From contig CALVAF010000145.1 of the NCBI GenBank assembly GCA_944325475.1, positions 1-9,356 of the forward strand: a stretch of 9,356 nucleotides of DNA, in the 5' to 3' direction. The position numbers were made by a program, and so were the translations under genes. This stretch comes from an uncultured Helicobacter sp. (lineage in GTDB: Bacteria; Campylobacterota; Campylobacteria; Campylobacterales; Helicobacteraceae). Shown piece after piece: positions 1 to 6,367 of the stretch (position 1 is its first letter; the number at the start of each line of letters is the position of its first letter). The notes below the pieces were generated by a model. That model saw nothing but the letters and a program-made list of their open reading frames with translations, was not told where the DNA came from and made no database searches.

Positions 1-65
1 TTCTCTACATACTTCTGCTCATTTTCCCCCATTTGTGGCGGGGATAGAAATATTCTAAAACTCAT
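1..65 (-). CDS. pglE: PglE-like sugar-nucleotide aminotransferase, N-terminal fragment
   Basis: Only the first 21 codons are in the window; the gene runs off the left edge. Reading from the ATG at 65-63 gives MSFRIFLSPPQMGENEQKYV and then E. This resembles my recollection of the start of Campylobacter PglE (a FLSPPHMGGNE-type opening), the PLP-dependent aminotransferase that makes the UDP-4-amino sugar used by PglD. The ATG overlaps the stop of the upstream gene as ATGA, and an AAGGAG Shine-Dalgarno lies 5 bases upstream inside the end of that gene, so the two are surely translated together. The catalytic lysine lies outside the window. The identification rests on about 20 residues plus gene context; another DegT/DnrJ/EryC1 family aminotransferase is possible. 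Confidence 0.72.
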   Translation of the reverse strand, partial: MSFRIFLSPPQMGENEQKYVE

Positions 66-682
66 TTTAGCTCCTTTTTTGCAGGATTTCCAACGACTTT
101 TTTAAAAGGCTTAATATCACTAATCACAACACTTCCAGCACCGATAAAACAACCTTCACCCACACTTCTTCCCTCAATCACAACACTTCCAGCACCAATC
201 TGTGAATCTTTCCCCACATTCACACCACCACAAAGCACACTTCTAGGAGCAAGGTGTGAAAATCCCCCCACCACACAATCATGCTCCACCACACAAGCGG
301 TGTTTAAAATGACGCCTATGCCTATTGTGCTTCCAGTATTCACCACCACATTTGGCATAATTACGCAAGCCTCGCTAATTGTGGAATTTTTTGAAAGAAT
401 GGCACTTGGGTGAATTAGACTTGGAATCTCAAACCCCCTTTGCTTAAAAGCTTCAAAAGCTGCCTTTCTTGCAGCATTATTCCCAATGGCAAGGGCGATT
501 TTAACCTCTTTTTGTAAAGCCAGTGTGAAAAACTCGCTTGGAGTTATGGCATTTTGCCCTGCTAAAGTTTTCCCTTGTGGCAAATCATCAAGCACAAAGG
601 CAATCTCTCCCCCACAAGCCAAAATAATATCCACCACCACTCTGCCATGCCCACCTGCACCAAAAACCGCAAATCTCTCCAT
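62..682 (-). CDS. pglD: PglD-like UDP-amino-sugar N-acetyltransferase
   Basis: Probable acetyl-CoA-dependent acetylation of a UDP-4-amino-sugar, the last step to UDP-N,N'-diacetylbacillosamine for protein N-glycosylation, in the cytoplasm. Numbered from the ATG at 682 (206 aa, close to the roughly 195 of Campylobacter PglD), the N-terminal Rossmann-like part opens with FGAGGHG (7-13) for nucleotide-sugar binding. The C-terminal half is a left-handed beta helix of hexapeptide repeats (from about 97), for example GAGSVVI. His134 in VVEHD matches the family's catalytic base, and His143 in FSHLAP lies nine residues on, as in the Campylobacter enzyme. The end, VVGNPAKK, is typical of the family. 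A GTG at 691 would add three residues; both starts have a plausible ribosome site (AAGG for the ATG, AGAGG for the GTG). It overlaps the pglE-like gene downstream. A NeuD-type acetyltransferase is the main alternative, but the pairing favours PglD. Confidence 0.86.
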   Translation of the reverse strand: MERFAVFGAGGHGRVVVDIILACGGEIAFVLDDLPQGKTLAGQNAITPSEFFTLALQKEVKIALAIGNNAARKAAFEAFKQRGFEIPSLIHPSAILSKNSTISEACVIMPNVVVNTGSTIGIGVILNTACVVEHDCVVGGFSHLAPRSVLCGGVNVGKDSQIGAGSVVIEGRSVGEGCFIGAGSVVISDIKPFKKVVGNPAKKELK

Positions 683-738
683 TCCACACACCTTTATTCC
701 TCTATAAAACTACAATAACCATTAAATTAAAAAGAAGA

Positions 739-744
739 ATTTTA
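739..744 (-). promoter_or_regulatory. Candidate -10 box for the pglD-pglE pair
   Basis: On the minus strand TAAAAT at 744-739 is preceded by TTGGG and lies about 57 bases upstream of the pglD ATG. This AT-rich region between divergent genes must carry the pglD promoter unless the leader is longer. No -35 box is recognisable, which is usual for sigma-70 promoters in Campylobacterota. A weaker TATAGA-like site lies nearer the gene. Confidence 0.3.
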
Positions 745-818
745 CCCAAGAATAGCAAAAAATCTTTATAAATTTTTGGGACACCAACTCCTTTGTTTTT
801 TGAAATTTTGTTTTATTT

Positions 819-827
819 TGTTAGAAT
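819..827 (+). promoter_or_regulatory. Candidate extended -10 promoter of the lgt-cmoB operon
   Basis: TGTTAGAAT is an extended -10 (TGN then TAGAAT) preceded by spaced T-tracts from 791 to 819, the usual architecture of housekeeping promoters in Helicobacter and Campylobacter. It predicts transcription starting near 834 and a leader of about 43 bases before the TTG start at 877. The leader contains a small stem (CAAAAT at 845-850 with ATTTTG at 855-860, GCAA tetraloop) just before the ribosome site. Confidence 0.45.
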
Positions 828-864
828 CCGCTTTTAGCAAATTCCAAAATGCAAATTTTGTTTC

Positions 865-869
865 AAGGA
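865..869 (+). promoter_or_regulatory. Ribosome binding site fixing a TTG start
   Basis: AAGGA ends 7 bases before the TTG at 877. The next in-frame ATG (925) has no comparable site, so the TTG is preferred. Confidence 0.6.
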
Positions 870-876
870 TTAGTGC

Positions 877-1188
877 TTGCGAATCGAAAAAATCCAAGAA
901 AATATTTATAGCCTCCATGGCAAAATGAAAGATATTAGTGATTATCAAGACATTAAATTGTTATTAGAAAAAAAGCGAAAGACACAGATTAATGAAGTTT
1001 TCTTTAGCATCCCACAAGCTAAAGAAATCAGTCCATATATTCTAGGCTATTGGCTTAAACTTGCTATAGAAAATGAATTCCAGCTCCATTTTTATATTTC
1101 TAATACCTCTTTGTATGAACGTTTTTTGCATTTAGGATTACACGAATTTTTTGAGGTTATCAATGGAGAAATGGAACAATATTTATAG
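877..1188 (+). CDS. Small STAS-like domain protein of unknown role
   Basis: A 103-residue cytoplasmic protein with no signal peptide or membrane segment. I do not recognise a named gene. The pattern from about 40 to 95 resembles a STAS (anti-sigma-factor antagonist) fold: a beta strand NEVFFSIP, a loop EISPY, a helix, a strand LHFYIS, then NTSLYERFLHLGLHEFFEVI, which reads like the closing helix of SpoIIAA proteins (NVSPxVxRLFExxGLxxxFxI). Ser52 in EISPY falls near the phosphorylated serine of true STAS antagonists, but the usual DSSG motif is absent. The start is a TTG with a good AAGGA site. It is first in the operon and overlaps lgt by 26 bases, so lgt translation is likely coupled to it. 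No anti-sigma factor or kinase partner is in the window. The STAS assignment is inference from pattern; the reading frame itself is well supported. Confidence 0.7.
   Translation: MRIEKIQENIYSLHGKMKDISDYQDIKLLLEKKRKTQINEVFFSIPQAKEISPYILGYWLKLAIENEFQLHFYISNTSLYERFLHLGLHEFFEVINGEMEQYL
1152..1156 (+). promoter_or_regulatory. Ribosome binding site deciding the lgt start
   Basis: TGAGG lies 6 bases before the ATG at 1163. A TTG at 1151 would place the start on top of this site and has no better one upstream, so the ATG at 1163 is preferred. Confidence 0.6.
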
Positions 1189-1984
1189 CACTTTTGACCC
1201 TGTGGCATTTAGTCTATTTGGGATTAACGTGCATTGGTATGGAATCATGTATGTTTTAGCGCTTCTTGTGGCGTTACTTGTAGCAAAATGGATAGCCAAA
1301 AAAGATTCTTATCCCATTCCAAACACGCTTTTAGAAAGCTATTTTTTGTGGGTGGAAATTGGCGTGATTTTGGGCGCTAGGCTTGGGTATATTCTTTTTT
1401 ATGACCCTTTTGCCTCTTATTATCTCACCCACCCTTGGCAAATTTTCAATCCCTTTGATAAAGAGGGGAATTTCGTCGGAATCCGCGGAATGAGCTATCA
1501 TGGGGCAGTGATTGGGTTTTTGATTGCTTCTTTGGCGTTTGCTAGAGTGAAGAAGGCAAATTTTTGGCTTTTTATAGATTTAGCCGGACTTAGCATTCCT
1601 CTAGGCTATGTATTTGGACGCATTGGAAATTTTCTCAATCAAGAGCTTATAGGCAGAGAAACCTCAAGCGCCTTAGGCATTTATGTTGATTCTACCTTAC
1701 GCCACCCAAGTCAGCTTTATGAAGCTTTTTTAGAGGGAATTATTGTCTTTATAATTCTCCTTTTGTGGCGTAAAAAAGCGAGTTTTGTGGGGCAGATTGG
1801 AATCTTATATGGTGTGCTTTATTCGCTAATGCGATTTGTTGCCGAGTTTTTTAGAGAACCTGATTCCCAGCTTGGTTTTATTGCTTTTGATTGGCTCACA
1901 CAAGGGCAACTCCTCTCACTTCTTATTGGCGGCTTCTGCCTAGCACTGCTTTTTAAACCCCACACAAAGAGCAAAAATGGCTAA
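1163..1984 (+). CDS. lgt: Prolipoprotein diacylglyceryl transferase
   Basis: Inner-membrane enzyme that transfers diacylglycerol from phosphatidylglycerol to the lipobox cysteine of prolipoproteins, the first step of lipoprotein maturation. The 273 residues are normal for the family, with about seven hydrophobic membrane segments. Hallmarks are MSYHGAVIG with the conserved His113, the Lgt signature GRIGNFLNQELIGR around Arg153 and Asn156, HPSQLYEA, and RFVAEFFREPD near the C-terminus, containing the Arg and Glu equivalent to E. coli Arg239 and Glu243. The start is set by a TGAGG site. The gene overlaps the STAS-like gene by 26 bases and the ABC-F gene by 8. A predicted lipoprotein lies three genes downstream in the same operon, a possible substrate, although Lgt serves all lipoproteins. 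Nothing unusual is seen in the catalytic residues. Confidence 0.97.
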   Translation: MEKWNNIYSTFDPVAFSLFGINVHWYGIMYVLALLVALLVAKWIAKKDSYPIPNTLLESYFLWVEIGVILGARLGYILFYDPFASYYLTHPWQIFNPFDKEGNFVGIRGMSYHGAVIGFLIASLAFARVKKANFWLFIDLAGLSIPLGYVFGRIGNFLNQELIGRETSSALGIYVDSTLRHPSQLYEAFLEGIIVFIILLLWRKKASFVGQIGILYGVLYSLMRFVAEFFREPDSQLGFIAFDWLTQGQLLSLLIGGFCLALLFKPHTKSKNG

Positions 1985-3902
1985 TCTCTCACTCCAAAAT
2001 ATCTCCAAACAATACGATTACAAGCCCATTTTAGGCGATATTTCTTTGAATGTGCAAGAGGGCGAGAGAATAGCGATTGTAGGTAGAAATGGTGCGGGTA
2101 AATCCACACTTTTAAAGATTCTTAGCGGGGAATTAGAATGTGATGAGGGCAATCGAATCTTACAAGGGAATCTAGAAATCAAGCACCTTATCCAAAAGCC
2201 TTTTTTTAAAGAGGGGCAAAGTGTCAAAGAAGGGATTTTAGAATCCCTAGAGGAACTCACACAAGCTAGAAAAAAACTAGAGGAAATTGCACAAAAACTC
2301 CAAATCCACCCTAGCAATGAAGCCCTTATTAAAGAGCATTCGCTTCTTAGCAATTTCATTGACCACCATAATGCATGGGATTTGGAAAACAAAATCAACC
2401 AAATACTAGAAACTTTTGCCCTAAAAGAGCTAGAAAATCACTTTGCTAATCTACTAAGTGGTGGGGAGCAAAAACGCGTGGCACTGGCGTGCTTACTACT
2501 AAGAAAGCCTGATATTTTACTGCTTGATGAACCCACAAACCACCTTGATGTGCAAATGGTAGAGTTTTTGGAAGATTTGCTTTTAAAGGAAAAATGGACA
2601 CTGATTTTTATCAGCCATGATAGGTATTTCATCGATAGAATTGCCACGCGTATAGTGGAAGTGGAGGATTGCAAGATTCGAAGTTTTAAAGGTGGCTATG
2701 GGGATTATTTAAAGGCAAAAGAGGAATTATTAAAAAACCTTGCTAAAAGCCATGAAACACTGCTAAAGCACCTCAAAGCCGAAGAAGAATGGCTAGCACG
2801 TGGTGTGAGGGCAAGAATCAAACGCAATGAAGGAAGGAAAGAACGCATTATGCAAATGCGGCAGGAAGCTAAACACAACCCTTCTCTTATCCGCAAAATG
2901 ACTTTGGAGCTAGAGCGTGAGAAAAAGCATTTTAACCAAGAAGAAGGCACAAATCGCAAAAAAATGCTCTTTGACTTGCAAAACATCACTTTTAAAATCG
3001 AGAACAAAACTTTAATTCAAGGCTTCTCTACGCGAATCTTGCAGCACGATAAAATCGCCATTGTCGGCAAAAATGGTGCGGGTAAATCCACACTTTTAAA
3101 ACTCATGCTAAATAGGCTAAAGCCTCAAAGTGGCAAGATAGAATGTGGGGAAGTGCGAGTGGGGTATTTTGACCAGCATCGAGAAATGCTTGATGATTCT
3201 AAGGATTTGCTAGAAACCTTTTGCCCTTTTGGTGGCGATAGAATCGAGGTTAGGGGCAAAAATATGCATATCTTTGGATATCTTAAAAACTTCCTTTTTC
3301 CCAAAGAGTTTTTAGACAAAAAAATCGGCACACTAAGCGGTGGAGAAAAAAATCGCATAGCCCTAGCTCTGCTTTTTACCAAAGAATACGATTGTCTGAT
3401 TTTAGATGAACCCACAAATGACTTAGACATTCCAACTATCAATATTTTAGAAGAGTATTTACAAAGCTTTGAGGGGGCAATTATTTTTGTCAGCCATGAC
3501 CGATATTTTGTCGATAAAATCGCAAAAAAACTGCTGATTTTTAAAGGTAATGGTGAGATTGAAGAGAGCCACAGAAGCTTTAGCGAGTATTTGGAAATAG
3601 AAAAGGAGATTAAGGGCTATGAAGCTTTTGAAAAATCTCTGCAAATTCCAAAAGAAAAACCCAAAGAACAAAAGCAAAAAACCAAGCTTTCTTACCACCA
3701 AATGAGGCTTTTGGAAATTTTGCCTCAAGAGATTGAATCTCTAGAATCCCAAATTAAAATTCTTGAATCAAAGCTTTATTCCAACACCCTAAGCACTTCA
3801 GAACTCCAAGATCTTGCTTTAGAATTAGAATCCAAAAAAGAGCTTTGCGAGGCAAAGACCCTGCAATACTTCCAACTTGAGGAAAAACGTGAAAACCTCT
3901 AA
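1977..3902 (+). CDS. uup: ABC-F family ATPase, Uup type
   Basis: Soluble tandem ATPase of 641 residues with no membrane segments, so not a transporter. Domain 1 has Walker A GRNGAGKST (36-44), signature LSGGEQKR (about 160-167), Walker B ILLLDEPTNHLD (from 180) and the H-loop SHDRYF. An ABC-F linker rich in Lys, Arg and Glu follows (about 245-325). Domain 2 has GKNGAGKST (364-372), LSGGEKNR (from 453), LILDEPTNDLD and a second SHDRYF. The end (about 575-640) is a charged coiled coil containing LLEILPQEIESLESQI, as in Uup (E. coli Uup is 635 aa), where it binds DNA. ABC-F proteins act on ribosomes, and Uup also affects branched DNA intermediates and transposon excision. The gene overlaps lgt by 8 bases and the methyltransferase gene by 14. 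Both Walker A regions share a 30-base identical stretch of DNA. YheS or a generic ABC-F name is the alternative. Confidence 0.9.
   Translation: MANLSLQNISKQYDYKPILGDISLNVQEGERIAIVGRNGAGKSTLLKILSGELECDEGNRILQGNLEIKHLIQKPFFKEGQSVKEGILESLEELTQARKKLEEIAQKLQIHPSNEALIKEHSLLSNFIDHHNAWDLENKINQILETFALKELENHFANLLSGGEQKRVALACLLLRKPDILLLDEPTNHLDVQMVEFLEDLLLKEKWTLIFISHDRYFIDRIATRIVEVEDCKIRSFKGGYGDYLKAKEELLKNLAKSHETLLKHLKAEEEWLARGVRARIKRNEGRKERIMQMRQEAKHNPSLIRKMTLELEREKKHFNQEEGTNRKKMLFDLQNITFKIENKTLIQGFSTRILQHDKIAIVGKNGAGKSTLLKLMLNRLKPQSGKIECGEVRVGYFDQHREMLDDSKDLLETFCPFGGDRIEVRGKNMHIFGYLKNFLFPKEFLDKKIGTLSGGEKNRIALALLFTKEYDCLILDEPTNDLDIPTINILEEYLQSFEGAIIFVSHDRYFVDKIAKKLLIFKGNGEIEESHRSFSEYLEIEKEIKGYEAFEKSLQIPKEKPKEQKQKTKLSYHQMRLLEILPQEIESLESQIKILESKLYSNTLSTSELQDLALELESKKELCEAKTLQYFQLEEKRENL
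2087..2116 (+). repeat. Copy 1 of a 30-base perfect direct repeat inside uup
   Basis: It covers the first Walker A region (codons for NGAGKSTLLK) and is identical, synonymous positions included, to 3071-3100. Recombination between the copies would remove 984 bases, exactly 328 codons, in frame. Confidence 0.9.
3071..3100 (+). repeat. Copy 2 of a 30-base perfect direct repeat inside uup
   Basis: It covers the second Walker A region and is base-for-base identical to 2087-2116; the flanking bases differ at once on both sides. Confidence 0.9.
3879..3883 (+). promoter_or_regulatory. Ribosome binding site deciding the methyltransferase start
   Basis: GAGGA is followed by five bases and then GTG at 3889. 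A TTG at 3877 in the same frame overlaps this site, so GTG is the better start. Confidence 0.55.
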
Positions 3903-4911
3903 GATTAAGCCCTTTTCAGAGCTTATGGAAGCATGGCTTTATGGGGAAAAGGGCTATTATCAAACCCACAGAGTAGGCAAAGAAGGGGATTTTTATACTA
4001 GCGTGAGTGTTAGCCCCTTTTTTGGCTATTGCCTTGCAAACTATATCGCAGACTTTTTTATCAAGCACCTCCATATATTTTCTAAAATCGCCATTGTAGA
4101 AATTGGTGCTGATAGGGGTTATCTCATTAGCGATATGGCACGATTTTTAGAGCAGTTTGAGTTTTTTAAAAATCTTGATTTTTGCACTATCGAGCCGCTT
4201 AAAAATCTCCAAAACACCCAGAAAGAAACTTTTTTAAAATCCCAAAATAAACCCCTAATCGTGCTAGATTCTTTGCAAGAATTGCAGAATCAAAATTATG
4301 ATTTTATTTTCTTTGTAAGCAATGAGCTTTTTGATTCCTTTGCATGCGAGCTATTTTTTGAAGGTGAAATGGCGTATTTACAAGACGATTTGCTATGTTT
4401 CAAGCCCGCCCCACAATCTATCTTGCAAATTGCTAGGGCAATGGATATGCAAATTGGTGAGATTCCACTAGGGCTACCTAGTTTTATCCATTCCCTTAGT
4501 TTGTGTGCAAAATCTTTTGCATTTTTAACCTTTGATTATGGGGCGATTCAACCACGCAATGCCTTTTCACTACGTTTTTACCATAAGCACACTACAAAAA
4601 ATCTATTCCCAAACCCCATTTCCAAAACCTATGAAGCTAACTTTCTAGAATCCTTTGGCAAGAGCGATATGACTTATGAAGTCAATTTTGCTTATCTTAA
4701 AAATCTTTTTTTGCAAGTGGGTGCTAAAGAAATTCTCTTTGGCAGACAAAATAAGATTCTTGTGGATATGGGACTAGATAAGGTGGGAGAGTGGTCTATC
4801 AAAAATTTTGGTTTGGAATCCTTTATGCACCATTCCCCTAAAATCCGCACACTCATAGACCCCGCAATCTTTGGCGAGAGATTTTTTGGAATCGGATTTG
4901 CTAGAATATAA
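3889..4911 (+). CDS. MidA/NDUFAF7-like SAM-dependent methyltransferase (COG1565)
   Basis: Predicted class I methyltransferase of 340 residues from the GTG start. The family signature is clear: an N-terminal LMEAWLYGEKGYY (12-24), then VGKEGDFYTS (29-38) and FFGYCLANYIADFF. The SAM-binding strand is IVEIGADRGYL (69-79), and FFVSNELFDSFACELF (around 144-155) matches the NE-FDA-P motif of COG1565. The eukaryotic member NDUFAF7/MidA methylates an arginine of a complex I subunit. The substrate of bacterial members is unsettled to my knowledge, so a link to the respiratory NADH dehydrogenase-like complex is only a suggestion. One oddity is that motif I reads GADRG where GAGRG is usual. It overlaps uup by 14 bases and is followed after 14 bases by a lipoprotein gene. 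Family membership is solid; function is not. Confidence 0.87.
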   Translation: MKTSKIKPFSELMEAWLYGEKGYYQTHRVGKEGDFYTSVSVSPFFGYCLANYIADFFIKHLHIFSKIAIVEIGADRGYLISDMARFLEQFEFFKNLDFCTIEPLKNLQNTQKETFLKSQNKPLIVLDSLQELQNQNYDFIFFVSNELFDSFACELFFEGEMAYLQDDLLCFKPAPQSILQIARAMDMQIGEIPLGLPSFIHSLSLCAKSFAFLTFDYGAIQPRNAFSLRFYHKHTTKNLFPNPISKTYEANFLESFGKSDMTYEVNFAYLKNLFLQVGAKEILFGRQNKILVDMGLDKVGEWSIKNFGLESFMHHSPKIRTLIDPAIFGERFFGIGFARI

Positions 4912-4914
4912 TTT

Positions 4915-4920
4915 AAGGAG
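4915..4920 (+). promoter_or_regulatory. Strong ribosome binding site of the small lipoprotein gene
   Basis: AAGGAG is followed by TAAAA and ATG. It is the strongest site in the operon and supports the short lipoprotein gene as real and well expressed. Confidence 0.65.
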
Positions 4921-4925
4921 TAAAA

Positions 4926-5132
4926 ATGAAGTTTTTATGGATCATTCAAAGCTTAATCATTGCCCTAGTTTTCAGCGGCTGCCTCTATCGCAACGAATGT
5001 GGATATTCCAACTCTTATTGGGATGAGAAAGGGTATTATTATGATTCCCAAGGCAACTATGTCGAAACCTGCCCACAGAATGTGTTTTACAGAGATGATA
5101 AAAAGCCCAAAGCACAAGAAGAAGCCTTTTAA
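4926..5132 (+). CDS. Small predicted lipoprotein with YxDxxGxY repeats
   Basis: A 68-residue protein I do not recognise by name. It begins MKFLW, has a hydrophobic stretch IIQSLIIALVF, and then a lipobox-like FSGC with Cys19 as the predicted lipidated residue (F at -3 instead of the usual L makes it slightly atypical). The mature part is only about 50 residues and very rich in Tyr. It holds two tandem units of pattern Y-x-D-x-x-G-x-Y (31-38 and 38-45) and two further cysteines (25 and 49) that could form a disulfide in the periplasm. The charged tail is DDKKPKAQEE. A strong AAGGAG site precedes the ATG. Its stop overlaps the cmoB start as TAATG, so cmoB translation probably depends on it. It sits in the same operon as lgt, whose product would lipidate it. 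Function unknown. Confidence 0.85.
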   Translation: MKFLWIIQSLIIALVFSGCLYRNECGYSNSYWDEKGYYYDSQGNYVETCPQNVFYRDDKKPKAQEEAF

Positions 5133-6052
5133 TGCAAAGCCTTCAAGAAATCCAAGCCAAACGTAACCTAGCTCTAAGCTACAAGAACATCATACCCTTG
5201 CTTGAAGCCTTGCATTCCCTGCAACGCCTCCCTAAAAATGAGCTAAAAAATGCCACTTTTGCCTTTGGGGATTTTATCAACCTTTCTTTACCCAATCTCA
5301 CAGAATCTTCACTCGCCCACATCACAGAAGTTGCAAAAGCTCTTATTCCTTGGCGTAAAGGACCTTTCAAAATCAATTCTTTGGAAATTTTAAGCGAATG
5401 GAATAGTGCGATTAAATACAATCTTTTAAAGCCCCATTTGAATTTAGAGGGCAAAGTCATCGGAGATATTGGCTGCAACAATGGCTATTATATGTTTAGA
5501 ATGCTAGCACAAAACCCCCAAAAAATCATTGGTTTGGACCCTATGCCATTATGCAAATTGCAATTTGACTTTATGCAGTTTTTTATCCAAGAATCACGCC
5601 TTATTTTTGAGCTTTTGGGGATTGAAGATTTGCCTTTTTTGGAAGTGGAATTTGATGTGCTTTTTTGCCTTGGCGTGCTTTATCATCGCAAAAACCCGCT
5701 AGATTGTATCAAAATCATTTATGATAGCCTAAAAAAGGGCGGAGAAGCTGTATTTGATAGCATTATTATCGAAGGTGAGGAGGAAATCGCCCTATGTCCG
5801 CACAATAAGCGTTATGCTAAAATGCCTAATGTTTATTTTATCCCCACACTAAAGACTTTGAAAAACTGGCTAGAATCAAGCGGATTTATGGAAATTACCC
5901 ATATCACCACGCTAAAAACCAGCATAGAGGAGCAGAGAAAAACGCCTTGGAGTAGTGGAGAGAGCTTGGAAGATTTTTTAAATGCCAACAAAACCAAAAC
6001 CATTGAAGGCTACCCCGCACCACAAAGAGCGTATTTGAAGGCTAGGAAATAG
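5132..6052 (+). CDS. cmoB: tRNA U34 carboxymethyltransferase
   Basis: Transfers the carboxymethyl group of carboxy-S-adenosylmethionine (made by CmoA) to 5-hydroxyuridine at wobble position 34 of tRNAs. The resulting cmo5U lets one tRNA read several codons of a box. The 306 residues are slightly shorter than E. coli CmoB (323). Near-diagnostic segments are IPWRKGPF (72-79), the SAM-fold motif GDIGCNNGYYMFRM (111-124; E. coli has GCGSG, so two Asn replace the Gly-Ser here), GLDPMPLCKLQF, LGVLYHRKNPLD with Tyr184-His185-Arg186, NVYFIPT, EEQRKTPW and the C-terminal EGYPAPQRAYLKARK. The ATG overlaps the lipoprotein stop (TAATG) and has only a weak ribosome site of its own. It is the last gene of the operon. 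No cmoA is in the window, so the partner must be elsewhere. Confidence 0.96.
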   Translation: MQSLQEIQAKRNLALSYKNIIPLLEALHSLQRLPKNELKNATFAFGDFINLSLPNLTESSLAHITEVAKALIPWRKGPFKINSLEILSEWNSAIKYNLLKPHLNLEGKVIGDIGCNNGYYMFRMLAQNPQKIIGLDPMPLCKLQFDFMQFFIQESRLIFELLGIEDLPFLEVEFDVLFCLGVLYHRKNPLDCIKIIYDSLKKGGEAVFDSIIIEGEEEIALCPHNKRYAKMPNVYFIPTLKTLKNWLESSGFMEITHITTLKTSIEEQRKTPWSSGESLEDFLNANKTKTIEGYPAPQRAYLKARK

Positions 6053-6097
6053 TTTGCAATCTCTGCAAGTCTTATCCCATAAAATCACAATCACTAT

Positions 6098-6145
6098 GTC
6101 TTGCGAATTTTACCATTATGCGAGGTTAGCGCCTCGCTACAAGAC
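6098..6145. repeat. Nested hairpin after cmoB
   Basis: An inner stem GCGAGG (6120-6125) pairs with CCTCGC (6132-6137) across a six-base loop. An outer GTCTTG (6098-6103) pairs with CAAGAC (6140-6145). No T-run follows, so it is not a typical terminator, though it may slow transcription or protect the 3' end of the operon mRNA. Confidence 0.5.
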
Positions 6146-6257
6146 TGCTATTTTGTCATTACAAGTTTGCACATAAGCCCTCACCCGCATTTACGCTTTG
6201 CTAATGAAGGCATACTAAAACGAAAAATCCACAGCAATTCATGACAAAAAACAGCAG
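6145..6257. repeat. Gapped inverted repeat, probable remnant of an intergenic element
   Basis: The left arm CTGCTATTTTGTCAT (6145-6159) matches the reverse complement of 6241-6257, with a 9-base perfect core (TTTTGTCAT with ATGACAAAA) and one small insertion. The left core, TTTTGTCATTACAAG at 6151-6165, recurs with one change at 7427-7441. About 80 bases of unique sequence lie between the arms. Confidence 0.5.
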
Positions 6258-6269
6258 AGATAAATAAGA

Positions 6270-6313
6270 TTCTTAATTAGGAGGAAGGCTTCAGCTTTTC
6301 TTAAATTAGGAGG
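6270..6313. repeat. Pair of direct repeats ending in AGGAGG
   Basis: TTCTTAATTAGGAGG (6270-6284) and TTCTTAAATTAGGAGG (6298-6313) differ by one inserted A and are separated by 13 bases. Each ends in a perfect anti-Shine-Dalgarno match, but only the second is followed at the right distance by an ATG (6319), which opens just 18 codons. Confidence 0.7.
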
Positions 6314-6367
6314 TTGATATGGCATTTGATTCCACCTCTCCAAGCAATGACGTAACTCCCCAATTTA

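Noticed and set aside
486..707. Plus-strand open frame of 73 codons opposite pglD
   Set aside because: It lies antisense to a clear acetyltransferase gene and has no domain character; it is a shadow frame.
766..948. Minus-strand open frame of 60 codons in the divergent promoter region
   Set aside because: It overlaps the start of the STAS-like gene and the promoter T-tracts, has low-complexity AT-rich composition and no recognisable protein features.
2018..3728. Several minus-strand frames inside uup
   Set aside because: All are Ser/Phe-rich antisense products of an A-rich coding strand and overlap intact ATPase motifs.
6054..6068. TTGCA/TGCAA stem after cmoB as a terminator
   Set aside because: It has only five pairs and no following T-run.
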